DNA of 64,000 nucleotides from positions 151,618,501-151,682,500 of the forward strand of contig NC_060212.1 in NCBI RefSeq assembly GCF_021130785.1, read 5' to 3'. This DNA is from Homalodisca vitripennis (lineage: Eukaryota > Arthropoda > Insecta > Hemiptera > Cicadellidae). The notes under the pieces are model-generated. The model saw nothing but the letters and a program-made list of their open reading frames with translations, was not told the origin of the DNA and made no database searches. Shown piece after piece: positions 1-12,058 of the stretch. The position numbers and the translations under genes are program-made. Each line of letters opens with the position of its first letter. Positions within the stretch are counted from its first letter, which is position 1.

Positions 1-344
1 TATTTTGATATGACTGATATTCCCCGTTTTTTAAGTTGGCCAATAAACACAAACAGAAAATTCAACTACCATGAATTATTATGTCAATATGAAAAATAAT
101 CTAAAGCTACTAACCGAGATATATTACGTTTATTTGCTGTGAATTTAGTAAAGACCGTTTAAAGATTAAGTACACGGGCCTTTCCTTGCGTAATTGTAAA
201 AATTGTCGGCATTCAATGGTTAAGACATATCACATTTAATTTTAAAATTTTAAAAGACACGAATTTCGAAGTAGAGCCACTGCGTTGGAGATTCAAAAAC
301 AAAAACTTCCCTCGTGCAAGTCTGTGTCCAATGTTACAAGGTTT
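1..344. other. Unassigned AT-rich sequence
   Basis: I see no gene, RNA or repeat here. One short open frame on the minus strand (213-446) overlaps the start of the next repeat and has no recognisable domain. Confidence 0.5.
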
Positions 345-430
345 TATACTGTTACTAGCGGACCCGGCGCGCTTCGCTGCGCATTTCAATAAGTTTCCCG
401 CGGCTTCGCACGCAATTTCCCGTTGAAAAC
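345..430 (+). repeat. Left part of a dispersed insect repeat (CTAGCGGACCCGGC type)
   Basis: The block contains CTAGCGGACCCGGCGCGC followed by two short GC-rich CTTCGC hairpin-like motifs, standing out from the AT-rich surroundings. This opening (tagcggacccggc...cttcg) is very common in insect genomes as one end of a dispersed repeat whose other end carries a 'ggataaaaagtatcctat' block. That block is found about 0.6 kb downstream in the same orientation. Family assignment is from memory of such repeats; the superfamily is not assigned. Confidence 0.5.
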
Positions 431-945
431 AGTACACTATATTCACTTATTCATTTTCTATCACATTCTAAACATTGCTGAGATAATTGATAGTCGTTCC
501 TTCGTGAGCTTCTTGGGCGCATTATGAAGGTATGTACCACATTCCTGATACTTCTGTCAAAAAAAAAAACAACTAAGGTTGATTTTATAACATTCTTTAT
601 ATTTGTAGCCAACGTAAGATAGTAATTATGATATCTGCATTGCTCTTCTGATCAAGCATGAGCATGGTTTATATTAAATAAATATTGCAGTTAAAGGTGA
701 ATTTTTACGTCAAATTTGAATTGTATTATCTGGATAGTAAAGTCTATGTTTAACAGTGATTGCAGAAACAGTTTAAACAAAATTTGTCGTTTCTCTTAAG
801 CTTACTCTATGCTTTAAAACTATAAGTGTAGTAATTAAATTATATATAAATATATTTTTTGTCGCATTATATATGTTTACAAAGAACAGCTGATTAAAAA
901 TTTGAAAAGACTCTTTCACTTAATAACATATGTTTGCTGCAATGC
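431..945. other. Interior between two repeat ends, unassigned
   Basis: AT-rich sequence lying between the two parts of the dispersed insect repeat. It may be the interior of that element or unrelated sequence. No coding frame of note. Confidence 0.4.
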
Positions 946-1130
946 ATTTCTTACGGGTATTTCTGTAACCAGTGGGGCGGAATCCTGAATCGGGAAAGGG
1001 ATAAAAAGTATCCTATAACCTTCTACAGATCAAGACGAACAAATTAAAAAAAAATTAGGCGAATCCGTCCAGCCGTTTTTGAGTGATGCTGTTACACACG
1101 AACAGTTTCATTTTTATATAATAGATTTTC
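946..1130 (+). repeat. Right part of a dispersed insect repeat (GGGATAAAAAGTATCC type)
   Basis: Shows GGGATAAAAAGTATCCTAT, then a 'cagatcaagac' block, then CCGTCCAGCCGTTTTTGAGT and a terminal 'tttttatataatagat'. This order of blocks is characteristic of a repeat that recurs in many insect genomes, and the plus orientation matches the left part at 345-430. It is non-coding. I recognise it as a type but cannot name the superfamily. Confidence 0.6.
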
Positions 1131-3880
1131 AAACACCTAAAAAAACATCAGATGACTGCCAATATAATTAGGTTAGAAAACATTTTATATGTACCTTGCA
1201 AATTATAAATCCAGTAGATTTCCACAGCATATTGGTTCCACTTAATTTTGATAACGTGTAATAAACTAATATTAAAAGATATCTAAGATCTTCCGACCAG
1301 CTGACGGTGGCTGGAAGTTCTGCGAAGCAGTAGAAAGTTGTGTAAGCAGTTTAAGTTTTGACATGACATCAGAGACTCCTCTGACACTTATATCATTTCA
1401 TTAATTCTTCCATTGTATTTTTGACATTCTGACACTGTGTCAGAACACGTTTAGTTAGGTTGTAGGCAATGAAGTTAAAGGAAGTCAGATATATAAGAAG
1501 AAAAAATAGTTTTTTTGTAATATGAACGGACAGTGAAAATATTGGGAAGTATGTAAAGGTTTGTTTAAGCGCATATAAAGGCAATCTTGCTTAATTCTGT
1601 AATATTTACTTTAAAGCGTTTGATATTAGTTATACTCGTACATGGTGGTTAACCACTCTCACCACAAACTTATAATATTAACTTATTATATTGATCAAGA
1701 CGAGCCCGAGCCGAAAACTAAATGTAACCTTTGTCTTAGTATCTGTGTGTTAAAAAAAATTAAAACACATATTTTTAAAGGTTATCAACTATACTTAATC
1801 GATACAGGCCGATCATAATTTATGTATTATTGAAGAACCACAAAAAGAAAGGGAGTGAGATGATAGATATATTTAATACATTCGATCAGACTACCTTGGT
1901 AAACATTACCACAAAATTAACAAATAACTTTATAAACAATGATATCAGTTAGCTTTCGAAACTTCTAATAAACTTTGCCTTACAATAAAAATAAATTTAA
2001 TTTAACAAACCAAAATAAACATTTCACAATAATGGAGTATACAAATTAATATACGATTGTCAAAATCTGTACCTATACTATACTGGACAAACCGGTCGAT
2101 ACTTTCTAAATTAGACTTAATGAACATACAAAAGTACTAAGAGAGAGAGAGAGAAATAATAAAATTCGAAATATACTGACCATTTAAATAACACCGCTAA
2201 TACATAAACAATCTTCGAACAAATCTTGAAATTTTACAAAAATGCAAAAAATCACCTTTTGTCAACTTTAGAACATTTTAAAGTTTAAAAAAGTGCTAAA
2301 ATTAATTATAATGTTGTATTAAATGACGAAAAACATCTTAACAAAAGATTTATTATTTGATAGAATTTTAAACGGATTAAATTGATTACATATAAAAAGT
2401 AAATACAAAATTTAGCCACCAAGGTAGTTGAAACATATTTCAATTCGGTTTAATTATTATCTATTTATTTACCTTAATTTGCAAATACCTGAAGATGGAT
2501 TCTTTGAATTCGAAATGTACATTGTATAATAAACAAAATAAAAAAGTGTTCAAAGATGTAATCTTACCTATCAACTATAGTTTCGTAAACTCTTGGTGTG
2601 AACAGAATCTAACAATAAAACAGTTTGATCAAATTTGCCTATTAAAAAACATGGCTATCATTAAAAATATTTAATTTCAAATATAAATTAAGAAGAAAAA
2701 CCATAGAAAATTGAATAATACTTTACTGATTGAAATTGGACAAAAATAACAAACTTCAAATCTCAAGTTTCTCATAATAAGGTTACAGTTCCACAATAAA
2801 ACAAACGGCTAACAAATGATTTGTAATGTGTTCATTTATTTACACAGTTCTAGTTTTCCAATTTCATAATTGATTATTATTCAAAGAGGAAGATTTACTA
2901 CAAAGTACTAAACTAAGTATTGCAACACTATACTTATATAGTACACGAAATGTGGACGTACAAATAGTGTTTTATTACAATTCAATGTGACTACGAAGGG
3001 ATATGAGAGCGGAGATATTTAGACAAAAGCGTAGTCAGCTAGAGTGTGTGATTGTGTGCTCAGTGACGATTGACAAGTACAGGCACACTTAGTCAGCATT
3101 GTCTTTGTCTCTCTATTGTTACATCTGCAGCATCAGCCATAGCCTGGCTGCCGTTTTACATATTAAACGTTTTACGTGTGTTATACGTATAGCACGAGGT
3201 AGCTTATATGATTACTAGTATTTAAGTATAAAATTATAGCAGATTTCTCAACCCATTCGTACCTCCAGCTAATGGAAAACACATACCGATTCATGCGACC
3301 GAGTATTTTTATAAGGAAGTTAAATAAAAATTAACTTGACAGACAAACACTTATACAATTCACAAAATTCACAAACAAAACCATTGTGCAATATCATATA
3401 ATGTTTTGTGAAATCGTTATTACATGATACCACGCCAGTTAGTTAACATGTAATATGTATATGCACTTTAAATTTCGTTTCTTTTGGCATATGAAGATTC
3501 TTTGAAAAACTACGTTTGGTAATGCAAAATGTATATGATGATTTCCTTTTATAGCAGACGCCAATAATTTGTTTTGTCAATGTTTCCTTTTTTTATAATG
3601 TTCTTTTCTTTTCGTTAATACAGGTTTTGACGTTTAACAATATAAGTTGTTTTGCATCACCAGTCAATTTTATATATAACATTCTTGGTTTCTTTTTGTT
3701 TGTTTTTTACTTTTAATTTGTTTAAGTAACTTTGTTGATTGCTAGATGAGTTGAACAGTACTGTCTACTAAAATTCAAATCAGCTATATTTGTATTAAAT
3801 ATTTTAGGAATTGTTTTATTTCAGTTTTAGTTTTGATCATTTCATTTGTTAATCTCTACAAAGAAAAATAAAATAATAAT
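1131..3880. other. AT-rich sequence with no gene
   Basis: No coding frame longer than about 65 codons and no RNA gene. A 12-bp palindrome GTGGTTAACCAC lies near 1645 and a short (GA)n run near 2141-2154. A moderately GC-richer patch at about 3000-3150 has no recognisable content. Confidence 0.5.
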
Positions 3881-4361
3881 TATATAAGTAATTTTATAAA
3901 TAAATTTCAATGTTATTTTTTAAATTTAATTATTTTAATAGTTGTGCAAACTTAATTTAACACGGCATTGTAATTAAGTTAATCACCTATTTTCACAAGG
4001 AGTGTTAATATAATTTAAACTATAGTACTATTTATAGAATTAATATAAATAATTTAATAAATAAATTTCAATGCTATTTTTTAAACTTAATTATTTTAAT
4101 AGTTAGTGCAAACTGAACTTAACACGGCATTGTAATTAAGTTAATCACCTATTTTGACAAGGAGTGTTAATATAATTTAAACTATAGTACTATTTATAGA
4201 ATTAATATAAATAATTTAATAAATAAATTTAAATGTTATTTTTTAAATTTAATAATTTTAATAGTTGTGCAAACTTAACTTAACACGGCATTGTAATTAA
4301 GTTAATCGCCTATTTTCACAAGGAGTGTTAATATAATTTAAACTATAGTACTATCTATAGA
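3881..4361. repeat. Tandem repeat, about 162-bp unit, three copies
   Basis: The marker AACACGGCATTGTAATTAAG recurs at about 3959, 4121 and 4282, spaced 161-162 bp. Each unit also carries a shared 'tcaatgttattttttaaa' block before the marker and AAGGAGTGTTAATATAATTT after it. Copies differ by scattered substitutions and a 2-bp insertion. Non-coding and very AT-rich. The array is short and local. Confidence 0.9.
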
Positions 4362-4903
4362 TGCGGTACAATTTAGAAATGCAAATTTCTCTACAGTAAT
4401 AACAATGGGACAAGGGTTTAGATACAATACTAACGAAGATAGAATAAATAGGAGTACAATACAATAATATAAATCTGCCTAAGTATAAAATATTGTAAAC
4501 GGTGCTTATAATAAAACATGATGTTCCAAAATTAGTACATATTCTCCATGTTAGATGTTTATAGGAACATAATTTCTCTCAGTCAATTACAAGATAGTTA
4601 ATGAAGATGGAACATCAAATGAAGGCGAACCCATTAACGCAGTAAAACACAGCAAAGCCAGATTCAATCTCAGGAAGTCTTTGTTCGTTTATTATCTGGA
4701 GGCCTACTATACGCATGATATAACCGTTCGTTCGTTACAAATATATATTACCTAAATAAATTGTAACATTTAATTGCATGCACTAAGTTCGTTATTCCCA
4801 GTGCTTTTCCTGCATCAATTGCTTTTACCATAAACTAACTATTTGGCTAAACAGGCATAATTTTATTCTTTATTTAATGTATGTTACTGACGATATAATG
4901 TTT
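4362..4903. other. AT-rich sequence, nothing recognised
   Basis: No gene, RNA or clear repeat found in this stretch. Confidence 0.5.
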
Positions 4904-5160
4904 GAAAGGATATAGGATTTTGGACATTTCCTTCGTATATGTCACACAAAGTATAACTCAACGTTTCGAAGATTGAAATTCATCCTCTTCTTCAGGTGAG
5001 TAAATCCCTAATAACATGAACACAAACAGGTCACGCTCAAAATAATGGCGTCCTATTCTCAACTGGAGAAGAGGGTAGATTTCAATCCTCGAAACTTAGT
5101 ATTACAATTTTTGTAACATATTATAACAATGGCAAGTGTTTAAAGTCCTAATATCCCTTC
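4904..5160. mobile_element. MITE-like inverted-repeat element, family B
   Basis: The left end (4904-4998) begins GAAAGGATATAGGATTTTGG and runs to a CCTCTTCTTCAGGT box. The right end (about 5056-5160), read on the minus strand, begins GAAGGGATATTAGGACTTT and ends in the same kind of box (CCCTCTTCTCCAGTTGAG). The two ends are therefore imperfect inverted repeats of about 100 bp with a roughly 55-bp centre. There is no coding capacity, so it would be a non-autonomous DNA element. Its ends resemble those of the family A element at 61805-62205 (GGAAACAGGATTTT...GGACAT). Superfamily unknown. Confidence 0.6.
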
Positions 5161-5740
5161 AGTACCATCTTCAGTACTATTGCTTCAGTCCTCGTGACTT
5201 CTATGCGGTAACATCGCTTTGGTCCATTATCTCCAGTATAAACTTCATGTTGTTCGTCAGGTTTCACTTAATAACTTTAAGTTTGAGTTGAAGTTCTTTG
5301 TCGCTTTTTTATTTTCATTTTTTAATGCCCCTAGCCCTTTTTCAACTGGAGAAGAGGGTAGATTTAAATCCTCGAAACTTAATATTACAATTTTTGTACC
5401 GTATTATAAAAATAGCAAGTGTCCAAAATCCTAATATCCTTTCAGTACCATTTTCAGTACTATTGCTTCACCTTTGTTAGTTCGGGCGAGACTTGTTTGT
5501 TCTATCTCCTCGTAAAATCGCTTTGGTCCATTATCTCCAGTATAAACTTCATGTTGTTCGTCAGGTTTCACTTAATAACATTAAGTTTAAGTTGAAGTTC
5601 TTTGTCGCTTTTTTATTTTCATTTTTGAATGCCCTTATTTCTTCTTCAACTGGAGAAGAGGGTAGATTACATTCTTCGAAGAGTTGTATTATATTTTTTG
5701 TAACGTACCGATGGCATAATTTAATGTCATAAGTGTTTAA
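5161..5740. repeat. Tandemly duplicated right end of the family B element
   Basis: The right-end block (AACTGGAGAAGAGGGTAGAT to ATATCC.TTC) first seen at 5061 recurs at 5344 and, partly, at 5648, i.e. with periods of about 283 and 304 bp. The intervening block with TTTGGTCCATTATCTCCAG is also repeated (about 5219 and 5521). This makes two full units and a partial third. The short open frames across it (5219-5434, 5493-5732) are shared between the copies but look like repeat-generated chance frames. Confidence 0.85.
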
Positions 5741-6975
5741 TTATAGATTCGAATTTTTATATTTATTTTTCAGTTTGTTAAAATTAATATGTAGTTACTA
5801 CCTTTCATAAAATAAGGAGTTTTGATTACTTTAAACCACTCTTTGTATTTATATGTAAGTTTAAAACATTCTTAATTCTCAATCTGGATAACGTCTTTGC
5901 GAAATAAATGTATTTGATATGTATTTCCTCAAAACTTCACCAGATTAAGTGTTGAATCTGTGAGCGGTAACGCACACATGGCTTGAAATATATTATATAT
6001 AATATACTTAAGTATTGTATCTTTAGTTTAGCGCAACTACCCCAATAAAATGGAAACAATCCATTAATGAGGCGTAATTAAGTTCATATGGTCCTCCAGT
6101 ACATTTAACAACAAACCAATATCTTTTAAGTTTCAGATTGTTTAACATTTCTCGATTAGAAATAGCTTGCTACACAAGGCCAAAATATCTTGATTATGAT
6201 AAGTATAAAAGTGAAGGCCACACACAAATTAAAAATTGCAATACAAGATTAAAACAAAACTTAACGGGATTTGGATGCGTCTAATCATACAATAGAATAA
6301 TCGAGTACCTTAAAGGGATTTATCCTAAATTATCATTAAAAATTCAACAAAAAACTATTCTAAGCCAAAACCTTTCCCCCTTTCCCAAAACCCTCTCCTT
6401 TAACTTAAAAGCCATATAAATTAATTTAAAATTATGAGAGCGTGGCGCGGCGCAAGAACGCAATATTAATACAGTGTTTTAATTGCCTCAATAAACATTC
6501 TGCAGGCGTTACTTACTTATGGATTTGGTTCAGTAGATGTCAATGTCACCACTGCATTACAACTCTGTTACATTGTGGTAATTTAGATTAAAAAATTCTA
6601 TGTTTTTTCTCAAAATAGTAATACTAAAGTGCGAAATATTATTTATTCTCTGAAAATTACAATTAAACTGTTAACGTTTTTCTCCTACTTTCTAAACCAT
6701 GTCAAATTGTATGTACTCACAACCAAACAGTTAAGTACGAGCAATTAGCCTTGCTATCGAAAGGCCTAAAAAAATAAAAGTTTTAAATATTGGTTTATGT
6801 GTTTAAATGTAGATAAGTCAGTAGCCAATACAAGTTCCGTCTTCAACATTTTAACACGAGTGATTTACTATATTTTGAAATGGATACAGAAAATTCGGAA
6901 TAATAAAAACATGCTATTTGTTACCTTTCCTTGGCAATCCGCGACTTTCAACATGATTTACAGTTAGAGAGAACA
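5741..6975. other. AT-rich sequence, nothing recognised
   Basis: No coding frame or RNA gene. A C-rich patch near 6375-6400 (cctttccccctttccc) has no obvious role. Confidence 0.5.
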
Positions 6976-7056
6976 GGGTGACGTGTGATCCGTTACTGTG
7001 ACACGCGTGTGACAAGCAGACTACTGGCGTGTGACACGTGACACTCACACGTGGAG
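6976..7056. promoter_or_regulatory. Cluster of CACGTG / GTGACAC motifs (possible bHLH-binding region)
   Basis: Within about 80 bp there are GGTGACGTGTGATCC, the perfect palindrome ACACGCGTGT (7001-7010), GTGTGACACGTGACAC with a CACGTG core (7035-7040), and CACACGTGG with a second CACGTG (7048-7053). The density of E-box and GTGACAC words is unusual for this AT-rich sequence. CACGTG is the core site of several bHLH-PAS and bHLH-zip factors. That the cluster is a working element is inference, because no adjacent gene is recognised. Confidence 0.25.
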
Positions 7057-8940
7057 ATAACTACACACAGACGACTTCGAGCTATCACAACAGTCACATT
7101 GCCTGCAGTGTCTGTTTCAACACGATAACGAACATTTAATGAACTTACTTTGGTTTCTGTTAATAAATTATTTTCTGCTCATACAAGGAAAATCCTTAGA
7201 GAAAAATCTCTCTGAGGGTTCTACTTAACTCGGAAAGAGTATTGAAACTACTTTTTGCTGGATATATATAAAGTGCAAGACGAACATACTAGAGGAGAAT
7301 TCACTAATTATTAACATGTGACATGAAAATCCCTAAATACTTATTTTAAGAGCCGGATGTAGTGGCTAACATCTTGATCTTTAGCGCCATAATAACCATG
7401 TTAAACTCCAAATACGTTCACTCTCTTATTCTTGGTTTTATTTTGTGAAAGATGCCTCATTTAAAAGATATAATTAATATAATTAAAACGCTTTTTAGAT
7501 ATGTGTACGGGTTATTTAGAAGAAATCTCAATATCTTTCGTAATTTATCCTTTAAATACTCAAAAAAGTATACCCTTTACTAGAAATACTGAAGCACATT
7601 TGGATGTGTATTTGTAAAACGTTTAGAATGAAATATCGCCTATCATTAAGCAACCAGAAATAAAAACAAAATAATGTTTCGAGAATTTACAATCGTTTTA
7701 CGGGGTAAAAATCGAGGACGTCTCATTACGGCTGGCTTTTAAGAGAGTTTATTTAATGAATTAATAAAATTTAAGCAAAATCTAAGTTATATTCTAATAG
7801 TATCTAAGGTACTGTATCTTTGCAAAACTTTAGACACCCTGCTCAAAGACATGTTTAGTTATTTAAATAGAAAACTTCGGTCAATGTTCATTAAAAACAT
7901 ACGTTGAAATGCTCTATTTAAATTTACTACAAACGAAACCGTTTTTACTTAATATTAATAAGAGTCTCGCATTACAACGAATGATCTTATTAAAAAATGA
8001 AATACTTTAGTCCATTCGGGATAACCGTAGGAAAATAACAGAATTAAACCTTGACTGTCTTATCGTGACCTGTAAATTTTGAACAAATGCCAGATTTTAG
8101 CACGCTTGCTAGTTCTCTATTATTGACAAAATTAACGAACCTTTTGTTGTAATCACCTAACCTATTATAAGATATGCAAATATTATCGGAAAACACTATA
8201 CTAACAACGGCGAAGGTCACGAAAATTTCTCCAAATACACAGACAAGGCATCTATATTCAAGACTACGTGTGACACACGTAAACACATGGAGGAAGTTCC
8301 GACGTGTCATTATACCGTGTCCGATACCACAGTACTCTTGAAACACAATTGGAAGGGAAGGGATAGGGATGACAAAGGACCTCAGAGGAGCGTGATGAAG
8401 AGCGGCCCACATCAACCCTGCCGTCTGACCTGAAGTAATAAGGCTTATTTGCATTGTTTACCCATCGAGGGGAGCACCCCTCCGCATCCCACGGCAGACA
8501 CCGCGGAGGCTGAGCAGGTTGGCCTCTAATAAGACACGTAATACATCTAATGTTCTACTGTACATTTACACGCTTATACATCCTAGTCGAAATAAGGTTT
8601 AAATTAATTATTCGTTTTGTACGCTGTGTGTATCGTTTTGAGATTGAGTAGTAGAGAGTGCTTTACAGCCTTTACTCCGCCTCTTTAATACAGGCATTTT
8701 TCATTTAGTTTCATTTTATATCAAAACCTGTAATTCTTTAGGCACTCATAGCATTAATAACCATATAATACATTTTGTCCAAAGACACGAACGTCTTACA
8801 CCCTCTCATAATAGAACAAGTAACAAAGGAATGAAAATATTACAGGAAAAGCGTATTAAATTTTAGTAAACGTCATCAAACTTGAGGTCAAGACAGTCGA
8901 AGATCAAGTGAAGCTCAGTCTCACTAATTCACGATTTATT
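7057..8940. other. Mostly AT-rich, with a GC-richer block at 8.3-8.5 kb
   Basis: No recognised gene. An open frame of 136 codons on the minus strand (8044-8454) has no domain that I recognise and a composition not clearly protein-like. The block from about 8330 to 8530 is notably GC-richer than its surroundings (runs such as gaggggagcacccctccgc) and could be a conserved or exonic fragment, but no splice-consistent frame with a familiar domain is seen. Confidence 0.4.
8265..8281. other. 17-bp perfect palindrome
   Basis: TACGTGTGACACACGTA is an exact inverted repeat of 8 bp around a central A. Its half-site (TACGTGTG) resembles the words clustered at 6976-7056, 1.2 kb away. It could be a dimeric factor site; this is unproven. 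Confidence 0.5.
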
Positions 8941-8941
8941 T

Positions 8942-8944
<3 letters not shown>

Positions 8945-8979
<35 letters not shown>
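8945..8979. repeat. (CA)n microsatellite
   Basis: About 17 uninterrupted CA dinucleotides, followed by a short TA-rich stretch. Confidence 0.97.
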
Positions 8980-8982
<3 letters not shown>

Positions 8983-11952
8983 TATATATATACATATATA
9001 GTGTACTGGACAGCCATACGGAAAAATTCTATATTTAATGGATTTGCATAAATTAGTGTAAGAAAGTAAATTTCATACTTTCTTATACATTACGTAAACA
9101 AAGATATTTTAATGCAATCTTTTTGGATTAAATAAGTGGCTATGCTAATATGATTAAAAATATGAGTTCTCCTTCAATAATTTCAACATTTTGTGGTCAA
9201 AGATTTTAAAATTTACATAATAAAAATGTTTAGGCATTTTGGAATTTCAGAAGACATATTTTGATTACTCATTACGATCATGACAGCGCACCATTCTTTC
9301 ACCCTTACCTATCTCATAACCTGAATTGTGTCATAACCCTTATTTAATTATTTACCACACAATCGTGTTAAACATAATGAAGAACACAGATGAGTTATTA
9401 TTTCATCTCCATTATGCGTGATTTGTTTTCTTTGACCAAAATTAATGCTTATTAAATAATATTTTGTTCCATACAGAATAACTTTTGTGTTGATGCAAAG
9501 TGCTCCTTAAAATATGTTATGAATGTGAAATTCACCCTTCGATTCACAGTATGAGAAAGGATCGGGTAACATTTTACCGCAAAGTTGCGCAATACTTCAA
9601 CAGTCAGAGGGTGGACTCCATCCATTCTGCTAAGCCCATACATATTACAACGTACTCGTAGCTGGTGTGACTTACTCGCCGCAATATGTAAGGATGAGGC
9701 GAAGGCCTAACACCACAAAGGGATAGTCAAGAATAGCCAGATTTATGAGTCTGCGAAACAAATCTTTTGAATCCATTTTTTTTGTCCGCGGTCCATATTA
9801 CAGTCGGGCTGTTTCATCTGCTCTACAAACGAAACAGTGCAAGCGTTGCAGAATTGTTGTGGCTACATATACAATGACTAGGTACGTTTACGTTGCAGTA
9901 ATGAGAGTTTTCTACTTAATACTACCGTTTTCTACCGTTAAGTAAAAACGAAAATTTTTATGTAGTGTCTTCTGGCCAAACGATAACAGCACATGTAGTT
10001 CGGTTTTAAAGCTTCTGGCTACCAAATATATTACACAAATTGAACCTTTGTTTCACTATTAAATTAGATCGAGATTATTTGACACGGAATTATATTTCTG
10101 TTGAAAGACAAAGAACAAAAACAAAAAGGACATCTTATTTTGAATTACTAATTTCAACCATAATTGTGTTAAATTATGGTACAACTCTTATTAACACGGT
10201 TAAAGATACAAATCATGTACGACGAAAACGTATGAAAGCGAGTGCAATGATAAATACACACAAAGTAAGGAACAGTAGACTTGAAATAAATAACATTTTT
10301 GGAGTAAATCCGAGAGAAGCGAGAACAAAACCACAGCTGAAGAGGAAGAGTGTTCAATCTGTTGAGCAAACAATACCGGAGAGTGTTTTCCGAGATGATG
10401 AGTGTGGGAGGGGGTGAAGAGGGGCTCCCAAGGGCTGGTCAGGACGTTTGGCTTAGCCGAGGCATTGGTATGATAAAGAAAACAACAAATGATGGTATAC
10501 ATACATATGTGGGCTACATCGAGGTACGTATATATGTATGTCAATAACATTCTTGTTTGCCTTAGTTTTTACACTGTGTTATAACTTTAAGAATAGAAAA
10601 GATTTTAGTCGTAGAAACATTATTATTATCATTCTCGCCATAATATTTAGTCTTACTTGTTAGTGACAGCCATAAACTCATATTTCTCAGGATGAAGAAT
10701 AAACTCTTATCTCAATCAAAATACATGTGAAAAATTTAGTAGCTCGAATATTAAAGATTCAATCGTTCAGTGTTCACATTATTTATATTCTATTAAGTAA
10801 CTTTCGTAACTTATATTAAGCAACTATTCTATTAAATGCTACTTATATTCTATTAAGAAACAGTTCAAACATAGTATTTAAATTAAATTTCATAAACTTC
10901 ATATTATGTTTACGCATTTGCTATAATATGATACAAAACGTAATTTAATCAAAACCCAATCTCGTACAGTAAATTAAGGGTTGAGTTAATAGCACACATT
11001 AGGTAGGTCTAACTGAATTTGATCTATTTACCAAAGTTAATGAACTGTTCATACAAAACGTGTCTGAAATTTACAGATGACTGTCAAGAACTAAAATTTT
11101 TTTAAATACAGAGTGAATAAACCAAGGAAAAATGAAAAATGGCGGAAAAAGCGATTCATAACATACGTTTCTTAATAATGTTTTTTTAATTTTAAGAACT
11201 TTCTGACAGGTTTCACTTCACTTAATCTGACAGGATCTCTATCATCGTGTAAACGTACCTCCTTTTTGCAATCGACATGCAAACCATTCATAACTTTAAA
11301 AGTTTTACAACTAATCTTAAAATTAATTTTACAAACGAAGGAGAGTATCATGTAATTTGCTATTGGATATAATATACAATGTAATACGTACCGGAACGTG
11401 GAACAATAATTAAAGACGTTAGTTAAGATGACAATGTTAATAAATAATTATAACTCATTATAATTATTAATAATTATTTATATATAATATTATATTAAAT
11501 AAATTGAAACTGTTAAAGTTAAGCACACCAGTTGTGTCCAGAAAATACTGTAGAAAATACAACAGTAAGGTGAGAATGAAAATATAAATTATAATAATAT
11601 TCTTAGACCACAATTATTATTCAACACATTTTCTGTTCAAAGTTAAAATGGATGTTTAACTTAAAAACCAATAATTTTATAATTATTTAAGAACAAAACT
11701 ATACTTTTGGGAGGATGTTTTACAGGTATGGTGTAAACTTCTCTTGAATCATTTGTGTTATTTATTTACTATTTTTATTGGAAAAAATCACTTGTCACAG
11801 CAATTATGACGAAACCGATGGAGAAACAAAACAATATATTTGAGATAACGTTTATAACATTCTTGTTTTACATAAGACAAGAACAAATGCTGGTGAATAC
11901 GTTTGTTTTTTCTTATACCGTAATGTATATATACATATATAAAAACTTAGTA

Positions 11953-11954
<2 letters not shown>
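8980..11954. other. AT-rich sequence without a recognised gene
   Basis: The longest frame is 10040-10417 (plus, 125 codons), which has no recognisable domain and is overlapped by equally long antisense frames. This pattern suggests chance. A G-rich patch at about 10394-10430 (gtgggagggggtgaagagggg) is noted. Nothing else is supported. Confidence 0.45.
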
Positions 11955-12000
<46 letters not shown>

Positions 12001-12058
12001 TACTAAGTTATATATATATATAAGTACTAAGTTATATATATATATATATATATATATA
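11955..12058. repeat. (TA)n microsatellite interrupted by AAGTACTAAGTT
   Basis: Long TA run broken twice by the same word, ATAAGTACTAAGTTATA, with a third partial copy (ataagtactg) at the right end and ACTTAGTACTTA at the left. The repeated interruptions indicate duplication of blocks within the array rather than simple slippage. It generates spurious Tyr/Ile repeat frames. Confidence 0.95.

Noticed and set aside
8044..8454. 136-codon minus frame as a gene
   Set aside because: No recognised motif; composition not clearly protein-like. Kept only as a note in the surrounding stretch.
10040..10417. 125-codon plus frame as a gene
   Set aside because: No recognisable domain, overlapped by antisense frames of similar length, and no conserved features.
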